Assembly: GCF_001665575.1 (NCBI RefSeq)
Contig: NZ_LZSU01000051.1
Span: forward strand, 248,001 to 312,000
From: Mycobacterium sp. 852013-51886_SCH5428379
GTDB taxonomy: Bacteria > Actinomycetota > Actinomycetes > Mycobacteriales > Mycobacteriaceae
Reading direction: 5' to 3'
Length of the DNA: 64,000 nt
The notes beneath the pieces are model-generated. The model had not been told where the DNA came from. It saw only the letters and a list, made by a program, of their open reading frames with translations, and searched no databases. Position 1 is the stretch's first letter. Every line of letters begins with the position of its first letter. The position numbers and the translations under genes are program-made. Below are positions 49,290 to 57,761 of this stretch, piece by piece.

Positions 49290-49556
49290 GTGAGTGTCAA
49301 GGCCGTGGCGGGCGGTGTCGTCCACGAGTTGCCGCAGGATCTGCGTGACGCGCTGCTCGGTAACCCCGAGGTGCTGGCCAAGTGGGAGGACATCACGCCG
49401 CTGGCCCGCAACGAGTTCATCTGCTGGGTGGAGGACGCCAAACAGCAGAAGACCCGCGAACGCCGCATCCGCCGCACCCAAGAGGAGCTCGAGGAGGGCA
49501 AGCGCAGGCCCTGCTGCTGGCCGGGGTGTAAGCACCGCGAGCGCAACGGTCGTTAG
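49290..49556 (+). CDS. YdeI/OmpD-associated family small protein
   Basis: An 88-residue protein. The stretch 'LPQDLRDALLGNPEVLAKWE' followed by 'DITPLARNEFICWVEDAKQQ' and 'KTRERRIRRTQEELEEGKRR' is the pattern of the YdeI/OmpD-associated (bacteriocin-protection-like) family, whose role in actinobacteria is not established. It ends with a Cys-rich tail ('PCCWPGCKHRERNG') that could bind metal. It starts at GTG 49290, divergent from the sirA leader, and sits 25 bp before hemW. rpfD and Rv2390c, which occupy this spot in M. tuberculosis, are absent. Confidence 0.65.
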   Translation: MSVKAVAGGVVHELPQDLRDALLGNPEVLAKWEDITPLARNEFICWVEDAKQQKTRERRIRRTQEELEEGKRRPCCWPGCKHRERNGR

Positions 49557-49580
49557 TCCCCGGGCCGCACACCTGGGACC

Positions 49581-50765
49581 ATGGGCGGAGTGACCGTCCG
49601 AACCGCCGCTGCCCAGGCCGCCGCCCTGTCGCACACGGTGGGCCGGCCGTTCGGCATCTACATCCATGTGCCGTTCTGTGCGACGCGCTGCGGCTACTGC
49701 GACTTCAACACCTACACGCCCGCCGAACTCGGCGGCGCCAACCCGGACGGCTGGCTGGCCGCGCTGCGCCGGGAGCTGGCGCTGGCCGCCGAGACCCTCG
49801 GCTCTCCGCCGCCGGTGCAGACGGTGTTCGTCGGCGGCGGCACCCCCTCACTGCTGGGGGGGGCCGGGCTGCGGGCCGTGCTCGACGGTGTTCGTGAGCA
49901 TTTCGTCCTGGCCCCCGGTGCCGAGGTGACCACCGAGGCAAACCCGGAATCGAGTGGGCCGGAGCTGTTCGACACGCTGCTCGACGCCGGCTACACCCGG
50001 GTGTCGCTGGGCATGCAGTCCATCGCCCGGCACGTGCTGGCGGTGCTCGACCGCGTGCACTCGCCGGGTCGGGCGCTGCAGGCGGCCGAAGAGGCCCGCG
50101 CGGCCGGATTCGAGCACGTCAACCTCGACCTCATCTACGGGACGCCGGGGGAGACCGACGACGATCTGCGGCGCTCCGCCGACGCGGCCATCGCTGCGGG
50201 CGTCGACCACGTCTCGGCCTATGCGCTGGTGGTCGAGGACGGCACCGCACTCGCGCGGCGCGTCCGGCGCGGGGAGGTCGCGGCTCCCGATGACGATGTC
50301 CTGGCCGCCCGATACGAAATGCTCGACGCGCAGCTGTCCGCCGCCGGGCTGACCTGGTACGAGGTGTCGAACTGGGCACGTCCTGGCGGCGAGTGCCGGC
50401 ACAACCTGGGCTACTGGGACGGCGGCGAGTGGTGGGGTGCGGGACCCGGGGCCCACGGTTTCCTCGGCGACACCCGCTGGTGGAACGTCAAGCATCCGAA
50501 CACCTACGCCGCGACGCTGGCCCGCGGGGAACTGCCCTTGGCCGACTACGAGATCCTCGACGGCGTCGATATGCACGTCGAAGAGGTGATGTTGCGGCTG
50601 CGGCTGCGCAGCGGACTGCCGCTGCCGCTGCTGACGGCCGACGAGCGGGGCCGGGTGAACGGTCTGGTCGACGACCGGCTGGTGCATGTGTTCGGCGACC
50701 GGCTGATCCTCACCGACGCAGGACGGTTGCTGGCCGACGGGGTGGTCCGCACGCTGTTGGCGTGA
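49581..50765 (+). CDS. hemW: Radical SAM protein HemW (coproporphyrinogen III oxidase-like)
   Basis: A 394-residue radical SAM enzyme. The cluster motif is 'CATRCGYCDFNTYTPAELG' (CxxxCxxC), followed by 'TVFVGGGTPSLL' and 'EVTTEANPES'. The C-terminal HemN-type domain includes 'WYEVSNWARPGGECRHNLGY' and 'WWGAGPGAHGFLGDTRWWNV'. Actinobacterial members are named HemN in older annotation but most are HemW, proposed heme chaperones; the extra N-terminal Cys of true HemN is lacking. The start may be ATG 49581 or GTG 49590. It precedes the iron-regulated polyketide synthase gene by about 70 bp. Confidence 0.88.
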   Translation: MGGVTVRTAAAQAAALSHTVGRPFGIYIHVPFCATRCGYCDFNTYTPAELGGANPDGWLAALRRELALAAETLGSPPPVQTVFVGGGTPSLLGGAGLRAVLDGVREHFVLAPGAEVTTEANPESSGPELFDTLLDAGYTRVSLGMQSIARHVLAVLDRVHSPGRALQAAEEARAAGFEHVNLDLIYGTPGETDDDLRRSADAAIAAGVDHVSAYALVVEDGTALARRVRRGEVAAPDDDVLAARYEMLDAQLSAAGLTWYEVSNWARPGGECRHNLGYWDGGEWWGAGPGAHGFLGDTRWWNVKHPNTYAATLARGELPLADYEILDGVDMHVEEVMLRLRLRSGLPLPLLTADERGRVNGLVDDRLVHVFGDRLILTDAGRLLADGVVRTLLA

Positions 50766-50822
50766 TGCTGATCGCAGCGTCCCGGCAAGGTCAAGGTGCC
50801 TGCCCCGGACGGGCTCCGCTGT

Positions 50823-50836
50823 GCGAACATGTTCGC
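50823..50836. other. 14-bp perfect palindrome upstream of the polyketide synthase start
   Basis: GCGAACATGTTCGC is a perfect palindrome ending 1 bp before the ATG used for the polyketide synthase. It contains GAAC and GTTC half-sites, but with a 2-base spacer rather than the 4 bases of the mycobacterial LexA box. It may be a regulator site for this gene or a chance feature of GC-rich sequence. Confidence 0.35.
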
Positions 50837-50837
50837 C

Positions 50838-53800
50838 ATGGCGCCCGGGAACTTAGGTGAGGCTACCCACTCCTGCACCCCTCCCGAGCCCGTCGCGATC
50901 ATCGGCATCGGATGTCGGCTGGCCGGGGACATCACCACGCCCGCCGACTTCTGGCAGTTCCTCCTCGACGGCGGCAGCGACGTGCGCGAGATCCCCGCCG
51001 AACGGTGGGAGCCCTATCTGCGGCGCGATCCGCGCAACGCGGCCGTCCTGCGCGAGACGACGCCCTGGGGCACCTTCATCGACGACCTCGCCGGATTCGA
51101 CGCCGAATTCTTCGGCGTCTCGCCACGCGAGGCGGAACTGATGGATCCGCAGCAGCGCCTGGCGCTCGAGGTGTCGTGGGAGGCGCTCGAACACGCCGGG
51201 GTGCCGCCGCGCTCGCTGGCCGGTACCGACGCCGCGGTCCTGATGGGCGTCAACTCCGACGACTACGGCAAGCTCATCATGGAGGATCTGCCGGGCATCG
51301 AGGCGTGGACCGGCATCGGAACGTCGTTGTGCGGCATCGCGAATCGGGTGTCGCACCTACTCGATCTGCGGGGTCCGAGCGTCGCGCTCGACGCGGCGTG
51401 CGCGGCCTCGCTGGTGGCCGTGCACCAGGCCTGTCAGCTGCTGCGCGATCGCGAGACGTCACTGGCGCTGGCCGGCGGGGTGAGCGCCCTGATCGGACCG
51501 GGCCTGACCCGGGTGCTCGACAAGGCCGGGGCGACAGCGCCGGACGGCCGGTGCAAGAGCTTCGACGCGGCGGCCGACGGATACGGCCGCGGCGAAGGCG
51601 CCGCGGTGGTGGTGCTCAAGCGACTCGGCGATGCGCTACGCGACGGCGACCGCGTCATCGCGGTGGTACGCGGCGGTGCGGTCGCCCAGGACGGCCGCAC
51701 GGTCGGCATCATGTCGCCGAATGGCGCAGCCCAGGAAGACCTGTTCCGACACACCTGCGAGGTGTCCGGAATCCCGCCTCAGAGCGTGGATTTCGTCGAG
51801 GCGCACGGCACCGGCACGCCGACCGGCGATCCGGTCGAGCTCAACGCGCTGGCCGCGGTCTACGGCGCCGGACGTCCGGACGGCGAGCGCTGCCGCGTCG
51901 GATCCGTCAAGCCGAACGTCGGGCACCTCGAGGGCGGCGCCGGTGTCGTCGGTCTGGTCAAGGCCGCAATGGCGTTGCACCACGAGCAGATTCCGCCGAC
52001 TGTCGGGGTCCGCACGCCCACTCCAGCGGTGGACTGGGACAACAGCGGTCTGCGGGTGCCGACGACGGTCGAGTCGTGGCCCCGCCGTGACGAGGCGGTC
52101 CGGCGGGCGGCCGTGTGCAGTTACGGATACGGCGGCACCATCGCCCACGTCCTGCTCGAGGAGGCGCCCCGAGTCGAGACGACCCCGCCCGGTACGGGCG
52201 AGGTCGCGCCGTCGGTGATCCCGCTGTCCGGGCGGTCCCGGACCCGTCTGCTCACCCAGGCCGCCGCGCTCGCGAACAGCGTTCGCGCACAGGATGTCTC
52301 GGTCACCGATGTGGCGGCGACGATGTGGAGCAGACGCTCCCACGAAGCGGTCCGCGCGGCGGTGGTGGCGGATGAGGCCGCAGAACTCGTCCACGCTCTC
52401 GAAGCGGTTGCCGCCGATCGGCGCGATCCGGCCGTGGTGACCGGTGAGGTGTTCGCCGCCGCGGCCGACGGTGCGGTGTGGGTGTTCTCCGGCCACGGCT
52501 CGCACTGGCCCGGCATGGGACGCGAACTGCTCACCACCGAACCGGCATTCGCCGCGGTCATCGACGCCGTGGAACCGGTGTTCGCCGCCGAACTCGGCTT
52601 CTCTGCGCGCGCGGCGCTGCAGTCCGGCGAGCTGGGCGGCACCGACCGGGTTCAGGCGTTGACCTTCGCCATGCAGGTCGGACTGGCGGCGGCGCTGCGG
52701 GACCGTGGCGTGCAACCCGCGGCGGTGATCGGCCACTCGGTCGGCGAGGTCGCGGCGTGCGTGGTGTCCGGGGTCTTCGACCTGGCACAGGGCGCCGCGG
52801 TCGCGTGCTACCGGGCGCGGGGCTTCCGGTCGGTGCAGGGACAGGGCGCGATGGCGTTGCTGGCCTTGCCGTTCGCAGACGCAGAGCAGCGGCTGGCCGG
52901 TCGTACCGACGTGGTGGCCGCGATCAGCTCCTCACCCGGGTCGACGGTCATCTCCGGAACGACCGCGGCGGTCGAGGAGGTCGCCGAACAGTGGGTCGCA
53001 CAGGGGGTGACGGTGCGGCGGGTCAATACCGACGTGGCGTTCCACAGTCCGGCCATGGACGCCCTGACCGGCGAACTCGCCCGTCGCACAGGCGCCTTGG
53101 CGCCGTCGCGGCCCGCCGCCGTCCCGCTCTACACCACGGCGCTGAGCGATCCCCGGTCGATGGCACCGCGCGATCCCGACTATTGGGTGGCCAACCTGCG
53201 CGGCCGCGTGCGCTTCGCCGAGGCCGTGACCGCCGCCGCGGAGGACGGCCACCGGCTGTTCCTCGAGGTGTCGGCCCACCCCGTGGTGGCGCACTCGATC
53301 GCGGAGACGATGGGACACCTCGGCATCACCGAACACGCCGTCCTGCCGGTGCTGCGTCGCGAGCAACCGCAACGCCGGGCCCTCGCGGTCGCCGTGGCCG
53401 GGTTGTACTGCCATGGCGCGCCCGTCGCCCACGGCGTCTCCGCCGAAACTCCCTGGGCCGACGGACTGCCGGGTACCCAGTGGGTGCATCGGCGGCACTG
53501 GCGCACACCCAGCGCGCCACCCGGCGGACGCGGCGTCCACGACGCCGAGACCCACACCCTGCTCGGCGGCGCGATGGAGATCACCGGAGCGGTGCCGTCA
53601 CGGGTGTGGCAGACGCGGCTGGACATGTCGACGCGGCCCTATCCCGGCGACCACCCCGTACAGGGCACCGAGATCGTGCCGGCCGCGGTGCTGCTCAACA
53701 CGTTCCTGACCGCAGCGGCAACCGATCTCGCCGACGTCCGGCTGCGCACACCGGTGCCACCCGGCCGGGCGCGCAACGTCCAGGTGGTGTCGCAGGACCG

Positions 53801-55988
53801 GTCCCTCGCGCTGGCGTCGCGAGTTGTCGACGACCGTGCCGCCGGTGACGACGGTGACCTGGACTCCGGCTGGCTGACGCATTGCACGGCACTGGCCGTA
53901 CCCACCGTCGACGCCGGCCCGACCGCTCTCGACGAGGACGACATCCGGAGCCGGTGCACCGAACCGCTGCCCGCAGACCACGTCATCGAGACGCTCGCTG
54001 AATTGGGCGTGGCCGCGATGGGATTCGGCTGGCAGGTGCTCGAGATGCGCCGCGGGGACGACGAGCTGTTCGCCAAGGTCGCCGCCGAACCCGATCGCTC
54101 GACGCCCACGACGTGGGCCGGGCTGATCGATGCGGCGACATCGGCGGCGTCCACGATCTTCGGCGGCCCGGCCCGACTACGGATGCCGGCGCGGATCGAG
54201 CGGGTCCACGTCCGCGACAAGCCGCCCGCGGTCGCGCTCCTGCACGTGCGGCGGCGCGCCGGTTCGACGATCACCGACGTCGTGCTCGCAGAGGAGTCCG
54301 GAGCGGTCTCGGTCACGTTGTCCGGCATGGCCTTCGAGGAACTCGAGAACCCCAGCGGCCGGGACACCGTGCGCCTGCTGCACCACGTGACGTGGCAGCC
54401 GGTGCACTGGCCGGACGTCGACGCCCCCGCTGAGGTGGCCTTGGTCGGCGGCGACGCGGCGACGGTGCACTTCGTGACGCGCGACCTCGACGCGGCGCAC
54501 GTCCCGCACCGGATTCTCGACCTGACCGGCGATGCCGCCGGCGCGCTGGATGATCTCGCGCCCGATGCGGTGGTGCTGCTGCTGCCGCGCGCTGACGAGT
54601 CACCGCAGGCCTCGGCGGAACTGGTGCTGCGCACCTTGCAGCACCTCGACGCCTCGTCGGTGCAAGCCCGCCTGTGGGTGCTGACCGAGCGGGTGCACGA
54701 GGGCGATAACGTCGTGCACTCACCGCTGTGGGGTCTGGCCCGGGTCGCCGCCGCCGAACACCCGCAGCTGTGGGGCGGCGTGCTCGACGTGGACGGCCAC
54801 CGGCTGCCTGTGCGCGCACTGGGCGCCCTGCACGGACACGGTGTCGTGGTGGTCCGAGACGGCGTGGCCTACGGCGCCCGGCTGTCCCACGCCGCCGCGG
54901 GGGACGCGGCGCCGATGCGCTGTTCACCGGGCGGCACCTATCTGATCACCGGTGGCACCGGTGTGCTCGGGCTGCGACTCGCGCAGCGCCTCGCCGACCT
55001 CGGAGCGCGGCGGCTGGTACTGCTCTCGCGGTCGGGGCTGCCCGAGCGGAGCGCGTGGCGCGCCGACGACGACCGGGACGCCGTGGCGGTGGTGTCGGCG
55101 CTCGAAGAGCGCGGCGTGTCCGTCCGGGTCGCGGCCGTCGACGTGGGTGCGCCCGACGCCGCGGAGGCGTTGCGCACGGCACTCGCCGACCTGCCGCCCG
55201 TGCGTGGGGTGATCCACGCGGCCGGCGTCGAGGCCGGCGCCTTACTGATGAGCACGACGCCGGAGGATCTGCAGGCCACCATGCGCCCGAAGGTCGACGG
55301 GATGCGGGCGCTGCACGAGGTGTTCCCGCCCGGGCGGCTGGACTGGATGGTGCTGTTCTCGTCGTGCGGATATCTGGCCGGGTTCCCGGGTCAGGGCGCA
55401 TACGCCTGCGGCAACGCCTATCTCGACGCGATGGCCCGCCACCGCCGCAACCTCGGCGACCGCACCACCGCGGTGGCGTGGACGGCCTGGCGCGGCCTGG
55501 GTATGGGGTCGACGTCGGGATTCGTCGCGGCGCAACTCGACGCGCTGGGAATGGGGACCGTCGGACTCGACGATGCGATGCGGTCGCTGGACGCCGCGAT
55601 GCGCGACGACGATCCGAACGTCGTGGTGCTGCCCGTGCTGCCCGCGGCCGCCGCGGTGCCGATGCTCGCCGATGTGGCGCCGGCGGACATCGGTGCCGAT
55701 GACGCGGCGCCGGCCGTCGCCGACCGCGGCGACATGGACATCGCCGAATGGGCCGCCGGTCAGGTGCTGTCGGCTGTCGCAGCCGAACTCGGTTGCGCCA
55801 CAGACGATGTGGACACCCGGCTACCACTCGTCGAGATCGGGGTCGATTCGATCATGACGGTCGCGCTGCGCCGGCAGCTGGAGAAGCAGACCGGGTTGGC
55901 GCTGCCCCCGACGCTGCTGTGGGAGCACCCGACCGCGGAGGCGGTCACCGGGCGCATCGTCGAACTGCTGACGGCGGGGGAGATCTAG
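50838..55988 (+). CDS. Iterative type I polyketide synthase, 6-methylsalicylic acid synthase type
   Basis: A 1,716-residue PKS with one module: KS (Cys188 in 'ALDAACAASLVAV', His323, His363), AT (Ser634 in 'IGHSVGEVAAC'; 'VAFH' ending at residue 736 indicates malonyl-CoA), DH or thioester hydrolase (His939 in 'HPVQGTEIVP'), KR ('TGGTGVLG' at 1371-1378, Tyr1522 in 'GAYACGNAY'), and ACP (Ser1671 in 'GVDSIM'). There is no thioesterase. This order, length and the DAACAASL motif match 6-methylsalicylic acid synthases of fungi and Streptomyces (ChlB1-type), which release free 6-methylsalicylate. An orsellinate synthase would lack the KR. It lies at the mbtI/mbtJ position, converging on mbtA, with an IdeR-like box at its 5' end. 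Confidence 0.85.
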   Translation: MAPGNLGEATHSCTPPEPVAIIGIGCRLAGDITTPADFWQFLLDGGSDVREIPAERWEPYLRRDPRNAAVLRETTPWGTFIDDLAGFDAEFFGVSPREAELMDPQQRLALEVSWEALEHAGVPPRSLAGTDAAVLMGVNSDDYGKLIMEDLPGIEAWTGIGTSLCGIANRVSHLLDLRGPSVALDAACAASLVAVHQACQLLRDRETSLALAGGVSALIGPGLTRVLDKAGATAPDGRCKSFDAAADGYGRGEGAAVVVLKRLGDALRDGDRVIAVVRGGAVAQDGRTVGIMSPNGAAQEDLFRHTCEVSGIPPQSVDFVEAHGTGTPTGDPVELNALAAVYGAGRPDGERCRVGSVKPNVGHLEGGAGVVGLVKAAMALHHEQIPPTVGVRTPTPAVDWDNSGLRVPTTVESWPRRDEAVRRAAVCSYGYGGTIAHVLLEEAPRVETTPPGTGEVAPSVIPLSGRSRTRLLTQAAALANSVRAQDVSVTDVAATMWSRRSHEAVRAAVVADEAAELVHALEAVAADRRDPAVVTGEVFAAAADGAVWVFSGHGSHWPGMGRELLTTEPAFAAVIDAVEPVFAAELGFSARAALQSGELGGTDRVQALTFAMQVGLAAALRDRGVQPAAVIGHSVGEVAACVVSGVFDLAQGAAVACYRARGFRSVQGQGAMALLALPFADAEQRLAGRTDVVAAISSSPGSTVISGTTAAVEEVAEQWVAQGVTVRRVNTDVAFHSPAMDALTGELARRTGALAPSRPAAVPLYTTALSDPRSMAPRDPDYWVANLRGRVRFAEAVTAAAEDGHRLFLEVSAHPVVAHSIAETMGHLGITEHAVLPVLRREQPQRRALAVAVAGLYCHGAPVAHGVSAETPWADGLPGTQWVHRRHWRTPSAPPGGRGVHDAETHTLLGGAMEITGAVPSRVWQTRLDMSTRPYPGDHPVQGTEIVPAAVLLNTFLTAAATDLADVRLRTPVPPGRARNVQVVSQDRSLALASRVVDDRAAGDDGDLDSGWLTHCTALAVPTVDAGPTALDEDDIRSRCTEPLPADHVIETLAELGVAAMGFGWQVLEMRRGDDELFAKVAAEPDRSTPTTWAGLIDAATSAASTIFGGPARLRMPARIERVHVRDKPPAVALLHVRRRAGSTITDVVLAEESGAVSVTLSGMAFEELENPSGRDTVRLLHHVTWQPVHWPDVDAPAEVALVGGDAATVHFVTRDLDAAHVPHRILDLTGDAAGALDDLAPDAVVLLLPRADESPQASAELVLRTLQHLDASSVQARLWVLTERVHEGDNVVHSPLWGLARVAAAEHPQLWGGVLDVDGHRLPVRALGALHGHGVVVVRDGVAYGARLSHAAAGDAAPMRCSPGGTYLITGGTGVLGLRLAQRLADLGARRLVLLSRSGLPERSAWRADDDRDAVAVVSALEERGVSVRVAAVDVGAPDAAEALRTALADLPPVRGVIHAAGVEAGALLMSTTPEDLQATMRPKVDGMRALHEVFPPGRLDWMVLFSSCGYLAGFPGQGAYACGNAYLDAMARHRRNLGDRTTAVAWTAWRGLGMGSTSGFVAAQLDALGMGTVGLDDAMRSLDAAMRDDDPNVVVLPVLPAAAAVPMLADVAPADIGADDAAPAVADRGDMDIAEWAAGQVLSAVAAELGCATDDVDTRLPLVEIGVDSIMTVALRRQLEKQTGLALPPTLLWEHPTAEAVTGRIVELLTAGEI
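50853..50871 (+). promoter_or_regulatory. IdeR-like iron box at the 5' end of the polyketide synthase gene
   Basis: TTAGGTGAGGCTACCCACT matches the 19-bp IdeR consensus at 14 of 19 positions, including TTAGGT and AGGCTA. It lies 13-31 bases past the first base of the ATG at 50838. No start codon exists in frame just downstream, so the box appears to be inside the first codons or over the transcription start of a short-leader message. This would link the synthase to iron limitation. Confidence 0.6.
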
Positions 55989-56004
55989 ACCCCGACGCGA
56001 CCGG

Positions 56005-57666
56005 TCAGGCCGTCAGCCCCGCCACGATCTTCTTCTTGTCCACCTTGCCGACGGCGGTCATCGGCAGCGATGGCATCGGGACCAGCACGTCGGGACGGGC
56101 GTGCGTGGAGGCGCCGCGTTCGTCGAGGAACCCGTTGAGTTCGGCCAGCGTCAACGGCTTCCCGCGGAAAACGACTGCCGCGCAGATCTTCTCGCCGAGG
56201 TATTCATCGGGCAGGGCGACCGCGGCCGCGGAGTAGATGGCCGGATGGGTGAGCAGATGGTCTTCCAGATCGGTCGCCGACACCGTCTCGCCACCACGGT
56301 GGATGACGTCCTTGATCCGGCCGGTGACCTCGACATTGCCGGCCAGCGGACCGTCGGCGAAGATCCGCACCCGGTCGCCGGTGCGGTAGAAGCCGTCCGG
56401 GCTGAACGACCGCGCATTGGCCTCGGCGTCCCGGTAGTAGCCGTTGAGTGTGTACGGACCGCGGACCAGCAGTTCGCCCTCTTCGCCCGGCGCCACCTCG
56501 ACGCCGTCCTCGTCGACCACCCGCATCTCGTCGTGCGGCGACATCGGCCTGCCCTGGGTGTGCACCACCACGTCGACCGGATCTCCCGGCCGGGTGAAGT
56601 TCAGCATCCCCTCGGCCATTCCGAAGATCTGCGAGAGCCCGGGCGTCAACCGGTCGAGGATGAACTGCGCCTCCTCCGGACTCATCCGCGAGCCGCCCAC
56701 CTGCACCAGCCGCAGCGACGTCGGCAGCACCGGCTCCCACTCGCATGCCTGTGCCCACAGCTTGCCGAGTGCATTGACCAGCCCCGTCACCGTCACCCGG
56801 TGCCGGTCGATCAACGCGAACGCCGCCTCCGGACTCGGGTCGGCGGTGAACACCGTCGTCGCGGCAACGGTCATCGCGCCGAGCATTCCGGGGCAGCCCA
56901 ACGGGAAGTTGTGACCGGCGGGCAGGGCCACCAGGTAGACGTCGTCGGGAGTGAACAGACAGGTCTCGGCGCTGCGCACGGCGGTGTAGACGTAGTCGTC
57001 GTGCGTGCGGGCGATCAGTTTGGGCAGGCCGGTCGTGCCGCCGGAGACCAGCAGTAGCGCGGGTGCGGAGGTGTCGACGGCTCCCCGGTCCGGGGCCGGT
57101 CCCTCGGCGGCGGCGAGCGAGGCCCACGACACGTACGGCCCGGCGTCGCCGTCGACGATGATGTGCCGCAAGGCGGGACGGTCGGCCGCCAGTTGCGCGG
57201 CCATCTCGCGGTAGTCGAAGCCGCCCGCGCGGTCCGGGATGATCAGGCCGACGGCGCCACTGACGTCGGCGAAGTGGCCGAGTTCGGCGGTGCGGTGTCC
57301 GGGCAGGCACATCACCGGCACCACACCGGCCCGCAGCAAACCGAAGAACGCGACGGCGAACTGCACCGAGTTGGGAAGTTGCAGCAGCACCCGGTCGCCG
57401 GGGGCGATGCCGCGGGCGGCCAGCGCCGCGGCCACGCCGTCGGCGCGGGCGCTCAGTTCGGCGAACGTCAGCGCGCCGTCGCGGTCGACGACCGCCGGAT
57501 GGTCGGGGCGCTTCTGTACAGCGTCGGTGAGGATCGAATCCAGGGGGCGGCCGGTCCAGTAACCGGCACGCCGGTACTCCTCGGCCCGGTCGGCGGGAAA
57601 GGGGACGAAACCCTCGCGCAGATCGCTGGTCGGAGCGTCCTGGACGTGCTGGAAACCACTGCTCAT
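56005..57666 (-). CDS. mbtA: Aryl-AMP ligase of mycobactin synthesis (MbtA)
   Basis: A 553-residue adenylating enzyme of the DhbE/EntE type. The ATP site is 'LLLVSGGTTGLPKLIARTHD'. 'AGHNFPLGCPGMLG' contains the His-Asn pair that recognises the aryl acid in DhbE-like enzymes. 'GMAEGMLNF', 'YRTGDRVRI' and the C-terminal Lys in 'TAVGKVDKKKI' complete the set. MbtA activates the aromatic acid and loads it on the aryl carrier of MbtB. The acid in M. tuberculosis is salicylate; here 6-methylsalicylate is suggested by the adjacent synthase. It is divergent from mbtB across two IdeR-like boxes. Confidence 0.93.
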   Translation of the reverse strand: MSSGFQHVQDAPTSDLREGFVPFPADRAEEYRRAGYWTGRPLDSILTDAVQKRPDHPAVVDRDGALTFAELSARADGVAAALAARGIAPGDRVLLQLPNSVQFAVAFFGLLRAGVVPVMCLPGHRTAELGHFADVSGAVGLIIPDRAGGFDYREMAAQLAADRPALRHIIVDGDAGPYVSWASLAAAEGPAPDRGAVDTSAPALLLVSGGTTGLPKLIARTHDDYVYTAVRSAETCLFTPDDVYLVALPAGHNFPLGCPGMLGAMTVAATTVFTADPSPEAAFALIDRHRVTVTGLVNALGKLWAQACEWEPVLPTSLRLVQVGGSRMSPEEAQFILDRLTPGLSQIFGMAEGMLNFTRPGDPVDVVVHTQGRPMSPHDEMRVVDEDGVEVAPGEEGELLVRGPYTLNGYYRDAEANARSFSPDGFYRTGDRVRIFADGPLAGNVEVTGRIKDVIHRGGETVSATDLEDHLLTHPAIYSAAAVALPDEYLGEKICAAVVFRGKPLTLAELNGFLDERGASTHARPDVLVPMPSLPMTAVGKVDKKKIVAGLTA

Positions 57667-57707
57667 CGCGTGGAAAGGCCCCTCTGGTAGGAGTGTTCGG
57701 TCCCTTG

Positions 57708-57749
57708 AATATAGGGTAGCCTCCACGAAGTTAGGGCAGCCTATACTGA
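57708..57749. promoter_or_regulatory. Divergent mbtA-mbtB promoter region with twin IdeR-like boxes
   Basis: Two copies of TAGGGyAGCCT (57712-57722 and 57732-57742) are exactly 20 bp apart, each at the centre of a 19-bp IdeR-like site (12-13 matches to TTAGGTTAGGCTAACCTAA). A minus-strand -10 TATATT (57713-57708) for mbtA overlaps the first box, and TATACT (57742-57747) overlaps the second and may serve mbtB. Iron-loaded IdeR bound here would shut off both directions, as in the M. tuberculosis mbtA-mbtB intergenic region. Confidence 0.75.
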
Positions 57750-57761
57750 GTTGGAGGACGC

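Noticed and set aside
50823..50836. Possible LexA (SOS) box
   Set aside because: The GAAC and GTTC half-sites are separated by 2 bases, while the mycobacterial SOS box has a 4-base spacer.
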